Shown: positions 1 to 9,600 of the stretch, piece after piece
How the letters are laid out: each line of letters opens with the position of its first letter
Numbering within the stretch: the stretch's first letter is position 1
NCBI RefSeq assembly: GCF_001894805.1
Contig: NZ_BCWX01000010.1
Coordinates: forward strand, 1 to 64,000
Length of the DNA: 64,000 nt
Source of the DNA: Rhodococcus globerulus NBRC 14531
Lineage (GTDB): Bacteria > Actinomycetota > Actinomycetes > Mycobacteriales > Mycobacteriaceae
Direction: 5' to 3'
Translations under genes and position numbers: made by a program
The notes under the pieces: generated by a model
Databases searched by the model: none
What the model saw: only the letters and a program-made list of their open reading frames with translations
What the model was told of the DNA's origin: nothing

Positions 1-9
1 CAACTTGAG

Positions 10-40
10 AAAGCCCCCCCAACATTGTTGGGGGGGCTTT
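10..40. terminator. Rho-independent terminator-like hairpin
   Basis: A perfect 14-bp stem (AAAGCCCCCCCAAC with GTTGGGGGGGCTTT) closes a 3-base loop and is followed by a T-rich run. It is nearly symmetric, so it could serve a gene left of the window, the minus-strand gene ending at 162, or both. Confidence 0.85.
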
Positions 41-75
41 TCTCGTTTCACCCCAAAAACACCCCCGGGGATTGA

Positions 76-122
76 GCGAACGGTACACCCGTCGCCTCGG
101 ATCGACCGAACGTACCGTTCGC
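76..122. promoter_or_regulatory. Inverted repeats resembling a TetR-type operator
   Basis: GCGAACGGTAC at 76-86 is repeated as its exact reverse complement at 112-122. The right arm is also part of a self-contained palindrome, CGAACG-TAC-CGTTCG (107-121). No gene starts beside it inside the window, so the regulator and target are unknown. Confidence 0.4.
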
Positions 123-161
123 ACCATCACTGGCGGGGCAATCGAGGCGAACTGGACTCTG

Positions 162-1553
162 TTACAGCGCTGATTCCAATGTCTCGCAGAGCATTTCGAG
201 TGCCCGAGGGTACTGGGACGGCGAGGGCGTGCTGTATCCGACAACAATGCCGTCGGAGCCGGCGGAAGACGCGTCGGGGTGCCGGAATGTTGACAGCCCT
301 TCAAGGCCGAGGCCGCGCGAATTCGCGGCAGCCATTACTGCTTGTTCGCTGCCACGGGGCAATCGAACTACGGCATGAAGTCCCGCGGAGATCCCCTCGA
401 CCCGAACTTCGGGTACTCGCGCGGAGAGGATCGCAACCAGTTGATCGCGTCGTTGTCGGTAGGAAACCCGCATCTTCCGAATGTGACTGTCGAACCGTCC
501 TGACTCGATGAAATCTGCCAGCGTCAGCTGATCGGTTGAACTGACCCAACGCTCGTACGGCCCTTTGACCTCGAGTACCGGTTCGATCAATCTGTCCGGC
601 AACACCATCCAGCCGATACGAATGGCCGGCGAGAGGGTTTTGCTCGCGGTTCCGAGGTAGGCGACGTGTTGTGGGGCGATCCCCTGTAGTGCGCCGACGG
701 GCTTTCTGTCGTAACGGAATTCACCGTCGTAGTCGTCCTCCAGTATTACTCCGCCAGTGCTCGACGCCCATTCGACGGCAGTTGCCCGTCGTGCGGGTGT
801 GAGCGGTCCGCCGAGTGGAAACTGGTGCGTCGGCGTCAGAAGTGCGGCTCCGGCGGTAGTGGATGCCAATTCGTCTGTGCACGTGCCTGATTCGTCAACC
901 GAGATAGGAACGGTTCGTATGCCCTCGTCGATCAGTAACTTCCGGTGTAGATGAAGACTGTAAGCATCCACTGCAAATTTTCCGCCGAGGGTGCGGGCTA
1001 GAAGCGCGATCCCGTGACCTGAACCGGCGCTGACCACTATTCGATTCGGGTCTACCCGCACCCCTCTGGTTCGGCCCAGGTACCCGGAGAGGGCATTGCG
1101 AAGTTCGACGCGACCTCGGGGGTCGGTGGCGCCAAACGCGTCGTTAGGTGCTGCGGTCAAAGCCCGTCGGGCAGACGAAATCCAGGCAGAACGAGGAAAA
1201 GCTGATACGTCAGGCGATCCGGGCATCAAACTGTGTGTGAAGCGCACTGTCGATGGTGCGGGCGCCGCGTCATTGCGGGAGTCCGCGAGCGAAGCGACGA
1301 CGGTGCCGGAGCCCTGACGTGTCGCGAGCCACCCGGCTGCGGCGAGTTCGGCGTAGCAATCGGCTACGGTGTTTCGCGCTATGCCGAGGTCGTGTGCAAG
1401 AGTGCGCGACGGCGGGAGTCTGGTGCCAGGCTTCAAGACACCGCCGTCGATCGCGTCGCGAAGTGCCTGCAGAAGCGCTGCTTTGACGCCGACGCCGTGC
1501 GGCAGTTCGATGTGCAGATCGAAACCGAGATTGGCCCACGAATTCACTCGCAA
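162..1553 (-). CDS. MocR/PdxR-family transcriptional regulator (GntR HTH fused to a class I aminotransferase fold)
   Basis: The 463-aa product has the MocR layout. A winged-helix GntR domain covers about residues 12-85 (KPGTRLPPSRTLAHDLGIAR, then the NTV recognition-helix region). A fold-type I aminotransferase domain follows, with the PLP lysine at Lys305 in TASKTLSPAIRIGW. Members sense PLP or an amino compound and usually regulate a divergent neighbour. Here that neighbour is the AhpD-fold gene starting 45 bases away, so one short region must hold both promoters. The start is uncertain: TTG at 1553 is annotated, GTG at 1547 is possible, and neither has a clear ribosome-binding site. The effector cannot be told from sequence. 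Confidence 0.85.
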   Translation of the reverse strand: MRVNSWANLGFDLHIELPHGVGVKAALLQALRDAIDGGVLKPGTRLPPSRTLAHDLGIARNTVADCYAELAAAGWLATRQGSGTVVASLADSRNDAAPAPSTVRFTHSLMPGSPDVSAFPRSAWISSARRALTAAPNDAFGATDPRGRVELRNALSGYLGRTRGVRVDPNRIVVSAGSGHGIALLARTLGGKFAVDAYSLHLHRKLLIDEGIRTVPISVDESGTCTDELASTTAGAALLTPTHQFPLGGPLTPARRATAVEWASSTGGVILEDDYDGEFRYDRKPVGALQGIAPQHVAYLGTASKTLSPAIRIGWMVLPDRLIEPVLEVKGPYERWVSSTDQLTLADFIESGRFDSHIRKMRVSYRQRRDQLVAILSARVPEVRVEGISAGLHAVVRLPRGSEQAVMAAANSRGLGLEGLSTFRHPDASSAGSDGIVVGYSTPSPSQYPRALEMLCETLESAL

Positions 1554-1597
1554 ATTGAACCATGTTTGAGGGGCATTGCGAGATTATCGTTCTAGGT

Positions 1598-2053
1598 ATG
1601 ACAACAACAGGGCAACGACTCAACATCGCACAGCTGGCACCCGACGTTTACAAGGCCATGGTCGCGCTGGACAGTGCTGCACGTAAGGGCCTGGATCCCA
1701 CACTGGTCGAGTTGATGCTGACGCGTGCGTCGCAGTTGAATCATTGTGCATGGTGCTTGGACATGCACACACGTGATGCGCGCAAAGCCGGCGTGACGGA
1801 GCAGAAGCTGTACCTGCTGAACGCATGGGAGGAAGCCCGGGATCTCTACTCCGACAAGGAGCGCGCAGCCCTCGCATTGACGGAGGCCGTCACAGTTCTC
1901 ACCGACGGGTTTGTCCCCGACGCCGTGTACAACGAAGCGGCTGAGCACTTTGCCGACGCCGAACTGGCTCAGCTCATCAGTGTCATCTTGACCATCAATG
2001 CATGGAACCGCATTGCCGTCACTTCGCGTATGGCACCGCCTGTCCGGGACTGA
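1598..2053 (+). CDS. Carboxymuconolactone decarboxylase/AhpD-family protein
   Basis: This 151-aa protein belongs to the all-alpha AhpD-like fold. It carries the redox motif CAWC followed by LDMH (about residues 49-56), the signature of alkylhydroperoxidase-like members, so a thiol peroxidase or reductase role is more likely than true lactone decarboxylation. The ATG at 1598 is preferred over an in-frame start at 1562 because the family normally begins near the sequence MTTTGQRLNI. It starts 45 bases from the divergent MocR-type regulator, which probably controls it. Confidence 0.85.
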   Translation: MTTTGQRLNIAQLAPDVYKAMVALDSAARKGLDPTLVELMLTRASQLNHCAWCLDMHTRDARKAGVTEQKLYLLNAWEEARDLYSDKERAALALTEAVTVLTDGFVPDAVYNEAAEHFADAELAQLISVILTINAWNRIAVTSRMAPPVRD

Positions 2054-2080
2054 TTCCCCTCGTGTGGATAGTCTCGCGGC

Positions 2081-2878
2081 ATGGATCTTCGACTTTCGGG
2101 AAAACGCGCAATTGTTGCTGGTGGTAGCAAGGGGATCGGGCTTGCGATCGCCAGAGGTTTAGCCGAGGAAGGCGTCGATCTCGCGATACTTGCCCGAACA
2201 GAACAGTCAGTGACCGACACGGCCCGAGAACTGGCGTCGGAGTTCGGGATTCGAGCAATCGGTGTGGCCGCCGATACGCGAGACGACGACGCGATTCAGG
2301 CGGCGGTACGTGAGGTTGTCGCGACGTTGGGTGGCGTCGACATTCTGGTCAACTCTGCGGCAACCCCGTGGAGCGCTGGAAGGCCAACGGATTTCTGGTC
2401 GACGACCGATGACGTAGTGCGGGGAGAAGTCGAGGTGAAGGTTCTCGGCTATCTCCGTACGGCCCGGGCAGTCGCCCCGCACATGGTGGCGCAGGGCTGG
2501 GGCAGGATCATCAACATCAGTGGCCTGGGCGCGCGTACCGCCACCTCGATTGCGCATACGGTGCGCAATGTCAGTGTCTCCGCGCTGACGAAGAACCTGG
2601 CGGACGAGTTGGGCCCCAGTGGAATCAATGTAACGGTGGTTCATCCTGGAGTGACTCGAACCGAACGACTGAATGCACGGATCGAAGACGAGATAAATCT
2701 GACGGGGCAATCGCTCGCCGAGGTGGAAGCGGGGATTGCCACCAACTCGATTCGCAAGATCGTCGACGCCGCCGAGGTGGCCGACGTCGTCACGTTCCTG
2801 GCGTCGCCGCGCAGTGTCGCGATCACGGGTGACGCGGTTGCTGTCGGCGGTGGTATTCCGGGGCCGGTGTACTACTGA
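2081..2878 (+). CDS. SDR-family protein lacking the catalytic Tyr and Lys
   Basis: The 265-aa Rossmann protein has the SDR nucleotide motif (AGGSKGIG, about residues 13-20), an NSAA motif in place of NNAG, and a serine in the expected ISG position. The usual YxxxK does not occur: aligning on the following ALTKNLADELG puts His where Tyr should be and Asn where Lys should be (HTVRN). It may be a cofactor-binding or non-canonical SDR rather than a standard dehydrogenase. It starts 27 bases after the AhpD-like gene and precedes a GntR/MFS pair, so it may be part of a small catabolic operon. The substrate is unknown. Confidence 0.8.
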   Translation: MDLRLSGKRAIVAGGSKGIGLAIARGLAEEGVDLAILARTEQSVTDTARELASEFGIRAIGVAADTRDDDAIQAAVREVVATLGGVDILVNSAATPWSAGRPTDFWSTTDDVVRGEVEVKVLGYLRTARAVAPHMVAQGWGRIINISGLGARTATSIAHTVRNVSVSALTKNLADELGPSGINVTVVHPGVTRTERLNARIEDEINLTGQSLAEVEAGIATNSIRKIVDAAEVADVVTFLASPRSVAITGDAVAVGGGIPGPVYY

Positions 2879-2906
2879 CCTGCACGAAGGAGTATAAATA
2901 CATCTT

Positions 2907-3557
2907 GTGTCTATGTTGCATTCCACGGCGGAGTCGGTATTCCGCGAAGTGAAGGAACTCATCCTGTCCGGGGAGTTACCCGGTGGTGAGCTCATCAGCG
3001 AGGGCGAGATCGCCAGTCGAATGGAGTGCAGTCGTACTCCCGTGCGTGAGGCGTTTCTGCGGCTCGAAGCCGAAGGGTGGATGCGCCTGTACCCGAAGAA
3101 GGGTGCATTGATCGTCCCCGTGGCGGACGGAGAGGCCGAGCATGTTGTCGCGGCGCGGCAACTGGTAGAGACGCAGAGTGTGCGTGTTGTAGCTGACCGA
3201 CCGCAGGCTCGCAGCGGATTGATTGCAGCTTTGCAGGCGAGCATGGCCGAGCAGCGCGAGCTAGCCGACGGCGGCGACGTCGCAGCATTCAGCGCCGCCG
3301 ACGCAGATTTCCATAAGATGATCGTTGCTGCGGGTGATAACCCTCTGCTCGATACCTTCTACGCCGGTCTGCGGGATCGACAGCGGCGCATGACGGCACG
3401 ATCGATCTCGCTCGACCCCGGCAAGCTCCCCAAGATTCTCGAAGACCACGCCGAACTGGTCAGCCTTGTCGAGGCCGGCGATGCCGATGCATACAACGAC
3501 GCGGTGCTGGCGCATATGCGTCGTGTTCATGGTCTCGGACTGCGCGGGGGCCTGTGA
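2907..3557 (+). CDS. GntR-family regulator, FadR/FCD subfamily
   Basis: The 216-aa protein has an N-terminal winged helix (residues about 8-70, with SEGEIASRMECSRTPVREAF) and an all-helical FCD ligand domain (about 75-205) whose metal-binding His/Asp positions look present (ADADFHKM, EDHAEL). GTG at 2907 is annotated, with AAGGAG at 2887-2892 at a rather long 14-base spacing. Its stop overlaps the next gene (TGATG), so it is co-translated with the MFS transporter and probably regulates this small cluster. The ligand is likely a carboxylic acid, as in most FCD proteins. Confidence 0.85.
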   Translation: MSMLHSTAESVFREVKELILSGELPGGELISEGEIASRMECSRTPVREAFLRLEAEGWMRLYPKKGALIVPVADGEAEHVVAARQLVETQSVRVVADRPQARSGLIAALQASMAEQRELADGGDVAAFSAADADFHKMIVAAGDNPLLDTFYAGLRDRQRRMTARSISLDPGKLPKILEDHAELVSLVEAGDADAYNDAVLAHMRRVHGLGLRGGL

Positions 3558-4831
3558 TGAGCGTCGAAACCCTGTTGTCGAACAGGTCAACGGAAAACCG
3601 TTCTGCCCGAGCCTGGCTCATGGTTGCCGCCAGTATGTTCGCAGTTGCCTGGGGCGGCAACGAATTCACACCGCTGTTGGTGATGTACCGAATCGACCAC
3701 GGCTATTCGCCCGTGATGGTCGACTTCTTCCTCTTTGCCTACGTCGTGGGGATCGTTCCTGCGCTTTTGCTCGGTGGCCCGCTGTCCGATCGGCTGGGTC
3801 GACGCCCGATCATGCTCCCGGCCCCGTTCATCGCGATCGCAGGCTCGACGCTGCTGGCCTTCGGAGCAGATTCCGCAGCCGTCCTGATTGTCGGACGTAT
3901 TCTCTGCGGTATCGCGCTGGGTATCGGAATGGCCGTCGGCGGTTCCTGGGTGAAGGAACTTTCTGCAGCTCCTTGGGATCCGGATGCCACCGAGGGCTCT
4001 GGTGCCAGGCGTGCCGCGATGAGTTTGACCGCCGGTTTTGCGTTGGGTGCGGGCTTCGCCGGCGTGTTGGCACAGTGGGCGCCACTGCCCAGCGCGTTGG
4101 CTTATGTCTTGCATATCGTGATCACTGTGCTTGCGGGAGTTGCCTTGTGGCGCGCACCTGAGACTCGCGCCGCGCAACCGAAGACCGAGCGTCGACGGTT
4201 GATCGACGACCTGAAGATTCCGTCCGCCGGTCATCGCCGATTCCTGTACGTAGTTGTTCCGTTGGCGCCGTGGGTGTTCGGAGCAGCAAGTGTCGGGTAC
4301 GCAGTCATCCCCGCGCTGATGACCGGCCACAGTGGCAACGCGCCGGTCGCCTTCTCGGCGTTCCTCTGTGTTGTTGCCTTGGCCTGCGGATTTGCGATCC
4401 AGTCCCTCGGACGCAAGATCGACACGAACAGCAGTGCACGTGGCGCCGTCGTCGCGCTGGTGTTCCTGGTAATCGGTATGGCTGCAGCGGCCTTGGTGGC
4501 GTCGACGCTGACAGTTGCCGCCGCGATTGTTGCGGCTGCGATCCTGGGCTGCGGGTACGGAATGGCGTTGGTGTCCGGCCTGCTCGAGATTCAGCGCATA
4601 GCCGGGCCGGATGACCTCGCCGGCCTGACTGCGGTGTTCTACTCGATCACCTACATCGGGTTCGCGGTTCCGGCGGTCTTGGCGATGCTGTCGGAAAGCA
4701 TTCCGGCGCTGAGCTATACGGCAACCCTGTTGTTCGGCTCTGCGGCAGCTGCGGCCTGCCTCGTACTTGTACTGTTCAAATCCCGGTCGCATCTCCCGGC
4801 GGATGAATCGGCTATGGTCAAGGCGGGCTGA
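3557..4831 (+). CDS. MFS transporter
   Basis: The 424-aa integral membrane protein shows about 12 hydrophobic segments and the MFS motif A between helices 2 and 3 (LGGPLSDRLGRRP). It resembles the metabolite:H+ symporter branch, consistent with uptake of a small organic acid. It overlaps the preceding GntR gene; a GTG one codon upstream (3554) is equally possible. With the GntR and SDR genes it forms a plausible uptake-regulation-metabolism unit, but nothing in the sequence fixes the substrate. Confidence 0.88.
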   Translation: MSVETLLSNRSTENRSARAWLMVAASMFAVAWGGNEFTPLLVMYRIDHGYSPVMVDFFLFAYVVGIVPALLLGGPLSDRLGRRPIMLPAPFIAIAGSTLLAFGADSAAVLIVGRILCGIALGIGMAVGGSWVKELSAAPWDPDATEGSGARRAAMSLTAGFALGAGFAGVLAQWAPLPSALAYVLHIVITVLAGVALWRAPETRAAQPKTERRRLIDDLKIPSAGHRRFLYVVVPLAPWVFGAASVGYAVIPALMTGHSGNAPVAFSAFLCVVALACGFAIQSLGRKIDTNSSARGAVVALVFLVIGMAAAALVASTLTVAAAIVAAAILGCGYGMALVSGLLEIQRIAGPDDLAGLTAVFYSITYIGFAVPAVLAMLSESIPALSYTATLLFGSAAAAACLVLVLFKSRSHLPADESAMVKAG

Positions 4832-4861
4832 GCCTGGCCCACGAATCAGGAGGAATACTCA

Positions 4862-5266
4862 ATGGGGACTTGGGGTTCGGGACCGTTCGAAAACGACGCG
4901 GCCGGCGATTTGCTTGTGGCGGTTCGGGCCGGTGAGTTCGACATCGCCGATTTCACCAGCCATGTCGACGACGAGTACGTCGAGGTGGACGATTCGCAGG
5001 CGGCAATCGCGATCGCTGAGATTGTTGCGGTGGCACATGGACTCCTACCGGCCCCTGAGCAACTCGACGGTATCGATGCCGTTGCTTACACCGCGTCCTT
5101 GACCCCGGAGCAGCGCGAATGGATTCTCACGACACTCGAGCGCACAATTGCCGACCCCGAAACTTCCGAACTCTACGAGTTGTGGGCCGAGAACGGTCCG
5201 GAAGATGTCGAGGAATGGCGGGCGCCGATCCTGAAAAGGTTGGAGAGCCTCAAAACCCTGAGCTGA
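4862..5266 (+). CDS. DUF4259 domain-containing protein
   Basis: This acidic 134-aa cytosolic protein begins MGTWGSGPFENDAAGDL, the hallmark of DUF4259 proteins, whose function is not established. A strong AGGAGGA ribosome-binding site at 4848-4853 sits before the ATG. It has no signal peptide or membrane segment. It lies 30 bases after the MFS gene but is probably not functionally tied to it, and it ends 18 bases before the convergent M1 peptidase gene. Confidence 0.85.
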   Translation: MGTWGSGPFENDAAGDLLVAVRAGEFDIADFTSHVDDEYVEVDDSQAAIAIAEIVAVAHGLLPAPEQLDGIDAVAYTASLTPEQREWILTTLERTIADPETSELYELWAENGPEDVEEWRAPILKRLESLKTLS

Positions 5267-5284
5267 GGTGGACTGATCGATGAC

Positions 5285-6640
5285 TCAGGTCCGGCGCGGT
5301 AGGGGTTTCTGATTGAGCCACGCGTCCCACAGTGGACGCAGCGGGATGTCGGTGAATCGTGATGCCAGATCGGTGAACTGCTCGGTGCTGACAGTGCTGT
5401 GGCGGTGCTTGGTAGTCCACTGACGGAGGAGTTCGAAGAACTTGTCGTCTCCCAGTACCCTGCGCAAAGTGTGCAGGGTAAGAGCGCCGCGTTTGTAGAT
5501 TCGATCGTCGAACATCATGGCCGGCCCGGGATTGCCGAGGATGAGATCCTGAGGCTTGCGCATCAGTCCTTGATAGGCGTTGGCCGCAAGGGTTTCGGAC
5601 GACGGGCCACCAGAGTTCTCGGACCAGATCCACTCCGCGTAACAGGCAAAACCTTCGTGTAGCCAGATGTCGCACCACGCCCCGATCGTGAGGCTGTTGC
5701 CGAACCACTGGTGTGCCAACTCGTGTGCGACAAGGCGTTCGGATCCGCGTCGGCCGGTGCAGTGATTGGCGCCGAAAATCGAGAGCCCCTGTGCTTCGAT
5801 GGGAATCTCGAGTTCGTCGTCGGTGACCACGGCGGTGTAGTCGGCAAAGGGGTACGGGCCGAACAGTTTGCCGAAGACGTCGAGCATCTGCGGCTGGCGT
5901 GAGAAGTCGACGTCGAACTCGTTGTGCAACCGGGGTGGATGAACCGCGAAGATCGGGACCCGGCCGGAGCTGACCTGCCGATGCTCGTACTGCCCGATCT
6001 GAATGGTCGCCAAGTAGGTGGCCATGGGCTCGGTCTGCTCGTACACCCAGGTGGTTGCGCTGGCGCGGGTTTGCTTGCGCACCAATGCGCCGTTGGCGAG
6101 TGCGTAGAACGGGGAATCGGTGGTGATCGAAATGCGGTACGACGCTTTGGAACTGGGGTGGTCGTCGCATGGGAACCACGACGCGGCCCCGTTGGGCTGG
6201 CTCGCGACGAGGGTTCCTTCGGTGAGTTCTTCCCAGCCGACTTCACCCCAGAGACCTTTGATGGGTTCGGGATTTCCGGTGTACTGAACGGTGACCGAGA
6301 GCGCTCCGCCGGCGGGAATCTTGGTGCCGGGCGTGACGATCAGCTTGTTGTTCTGGCGGGAGTACTTGGCGCCGCGGGCGCCGTTGACCGACACCTTGGA
6401 CACCTGCAGGTTCTGGGCAAGATCGAAGCTGAACTTGGATCGGTTCTCGGTGGTGACGGCGGTGATGACGGCTTTGCCTGCCAGACGGTTACTGAAAACC
6501 TTGTAGGTCAGTTCCAATTCGTACCGGGATACGCGATATCCGCGGTTGCCGTTCTGCGGCAGGTACGGATCGATCGGCTCGTCGAGCATCTTGTTCGGCT
6601 TCACGAAGCCGCCCATGGGGCAATGGGGTTGCCCTGCCAC
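5285..6640 (-). CDS. M1-family zinc metallopeptidase next to a Pls-like synthetase
   Basis: The 451-aa protein has the gluzincin site HELAH (residues 306-310) and the downstream third ligand in HEGFACYAEW. The usual exopeptidase motif GxMEN is replaced by a PIEAQG-type sequence, which keeps only the glutamate. No signal peptide is visible. Annotated from ATG 6640 it overlaps the synthetase gene by 40 bases; later ATGs at 6616 and 6589 are possible. Enzymes that degrade epsilon-poly-lysine in Streptomyces are zinc M1-type aminopeptidases encoded near pls, from memory of that literature. This protein may trim or detoxify the synthetase's product. That role is inference; the peptidase family is certain. 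Confidence 0.88.
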   Translation of the reverse strand: MAGQPHCPMGGFVKPNKMLDEPIDPYLPQNGNRGYRVSRYELELTYKVFSNRLAGKAVITAVTTENRSKFSFDLAQNLQVSKVSVNGARGAKYSRQNNKLIVTPGTKIPAGGALSVTVQYTGNPEPIKGLWGEVGWEELTEGTLVASQPNGAASWFPCDDHPSSKASYRISITTDSPFYALANGALVRKQTRASATTWVYEQTEPMATYLATIQIGQYEHRQVSSGRVPIFAVHPPRLHNEFDVDFSRQPQMLDVFGKLFGPYPFADYTAVVTDDELEIPIEAQGLSIFGANHCTGRRGSERLVAHELAHQWFGNSLTIGAWCDIWLHEGFACYAEWIWSENSGGPSSETLAANAYQGLMRKPQDLILGNPGPAMMFDDRIYKRGALTLHTLRRVLGDDKFFELLRQWTTKHRHSTVSTEQFTDLASRFTDIPLRPLWDAWLNQKPLPRRT

Positions 6641-9600
6641 CGGGTCGACGGCGGAACGGTGTCACCTCGCATGACCAATGATGCAGGTCCGACGGTTGCG
6701 CCTGCGCCGATTCCGGCTGCGGGTAGCGCGACACAGTGTGGTCCCAGCGTTGCTCCTGCTCCCAAGGTGACGGTGTCCATGGCCATAATCCGATCATGGA
6801 AGAGGTGAGTTTGCACGACGCACCCCCGTTCGACGGTTGCCCCGTCACCCAAAGTCACGAGATCTGCTTCGGGTAGCCAGTACGACTCGCACCAAACCCC
6901 TTTGCCTATTTTGGCGCCGAGTCCGCGCAAGAAAATGTTCAGTACGGCAGTGCCAGTTGCTGCTCGTGCGAACCAGGGAGCGGCAACAGTCTCGACAAAG
7001 GCGTCAGCAACCTCGTTGCGCCAGACGAAGGAACTCCAGAGTGGATGCTCCACCTTCTTGATCTTGCCGACGACAAGCCACTTGGCCGCGACGGTGATCG
7101 TCCCGGCAACGGCGCCCGCGATCAGCAGGACGACGCCGCTCAGCAGGGCGGCAAACCAGAATCCGACGGCTCCGGCGAGGGCTTCGAGTGCAAACAGCAC
7201 GCCAAGGCCGATGCCGAAGGTGACCATGACGGGGATGAGTCGGCAGGTTTCCACGACGCCGCGGGCGATCTTGAGACGCGTCGGGGGATTGAAGGTGCGG
7301 GCCGCGTCGGTGTCTCCGACTGCACGACGCAGGCGCACGGGCGGGCTACCGAGCCAGGAGGATCCGGACTTCGCCTTCGACGGCGTCGCGGACAACACCG
7401 CAACAAGCCCGTTCTTGGGGACGCGTCGGCCGGGGGCGGTCATTCCGGAGTTGCCGAGGAATGCGCGCTTGCCGATCTTGGCGTGCTCGATGTGCATCCA
7501 GCCGCCGCCGAGCCCGTAGCTGGCGACCATGGTGTCGTCGGCGAGGAACGCGCCGTCTGCGACGGTCGTGAACTTGGGAAGGAGCAGGACCGTGGACGCT
7601 TCGACGTTCTTGCCGATCTTGGCGCCGAGAAGGCGCAACCAGCCGGGCGTGAGCAGGCTGGCGTACAGCGGGAAGAGGAAGGTGCGGGCGGAGTCGAGCA
7701 GACGCTCGGTGGCCCAGACCTGCCAGCCGATCCGGCTGCGGACGGGGTGGTATCCCTCGGTCAATCCGATCGACAACAGGCGTACTGAGACTAGCGTGAT
7801 GACGGCAAAGACCAGCAGGCTCAGAATCGTCGCGAAGGGAAGCATGATGAGCGACTGGGCAATTGCGCTACCGAGGGTTTCGGTGTTGCGAATCCACCAA
7901 CCGATCAACACGATTCCGGCCACGAGAGCAAAGATCGGGACACCGGCAAGGAAGACGGACGTGATGCCGTACACCGGAACCCAGCCGGGGGCGCGCTTCG
8001 GATGTTCCGACGGCCAAGGATGATTCGCTTTGCCGACCTTGGTGGCTGGCGAACCTGCCCACTGCTGATTGGCTTTCACCCGGCCGAACACAGCTGATCC
8101 GGGTTCGACGACGGCGCCGCGTCCGACACGGGCACCGGGCAGAAGTGTGGAACGCGATCCGATAGAAGCACCGGCCCCGATCTTGATCTCGCCGATATGA
8201 ATGAGATCGCCGTCGATCCAGTGACCGGACAGGTCGACTTCGGGTTCGACGGAGCACCCGTCGCCGAGTTCGAGCATGCCGGTGACGGGCGGCAACGTGT
8301 GCAGGTCGACGCCGTGGCCGATGTCGGCTCCGAGGGCTCGCGCGTAGTACAACATCCACGGTGCGCCCGAAAGATTTGCTGCGCCACTGGCTTCGGTGAG
8401 TCGCTGGGCGATCCACAGTCGCATGTGTTCACTGCCGCCGCGCGGGTAGGTGCCCGGCTGTAGGTTGCGCAGCAGGGCTCGGGTGCCGATCACCGCGATG
8501 GTCATACGGCCGATCGGCGTGATGAAGACGAGGAACGCCAACAGAATCCACCACCACGAGACCGTCGGCGCCCAGCTGACGTCGACGAACCACGCGAGAA
8601 CGTTGTTCGCGATCGCGATCCAGGTAACCCACTGGAGACCGGCGAGGGTCGTGATCGGAACCGTTGCCGCAACCTGAGCCAGTTGGGTTTTCAGAGGCGT
8701 GGGCGTGACGATACGTGGCTCGACGGTTTCCGTAGGAGCCAATTCGTCGAGGTATTCGGCCAGGGACCCCAACCGTGGATGATCGTAGAGTTGGGCGACG
8801 GTGACCTCGGGGAAGCGTTCGCGTAGTGCCGTCACCAGCTGGGCCGCGGAGAGTGATCCGCCGCCCACTTCGAAGAAATCGTTGTCGAGGCCGGTGATCT
8901 GGGCGCCGAGGATAGAACCCCACAGTCCCGCGACCCAGGCCGCGGTTCCGTCGAGTCCGAGTGCGGCTCCGGCATCTTCGCCGGCACCGGGCAGGGGCCA
9001 GGGGAGAGCGTTGCGGTCGACTTTGCCGGAGGTGCGTGTCGGGAGTTCGTCCATCAACGCCAGACGCGGGACGAGCGCTGCCGGCAACTGTTCGCTGAGC
9101 GTCGCGTGTGCGGCCTTGAGGTCGAAATCGGGGTCGGTACTCGCGATGTATCCCACGAGTATTTGGTTTCCGGCCGCAGTCTTCTTGACCGCGGCTGCGG
9201 CACCACTGACACCGGGAAGGTTCTGCAGCGCGTTGTCGACCTCGCCGAGTTCGATCCGTCGGCCACCGAGCTTGACCTGATCGTCGGCCCGGCCCTGGAA
9301 CATGAGCCCCTCGAGCTCGAGTCGGACGAGGTCGCCACTGCGATAGGCACGCTCCCAACCGAGTGAGGGCATCGACGCGTACTTCTCGGCGTCTTTTGCC
9401 GGGTCGAGATAGCGGGCGAGGCCGACGCCACCGATCACCAGTTCGCCCACCTCCCCGACTGCGACGGGGTTGTTCTGAGCGTCGACGACTGCGAGGTCCC
9501 AGCCGTCGAGGGGGAGACCGATGCTGACGGGACTCTTGCCGTCCATCAAAGCCCCGCACGCAACAACCGTCGCTTCGGTCGGTCCGTACGTGTTCCACAC

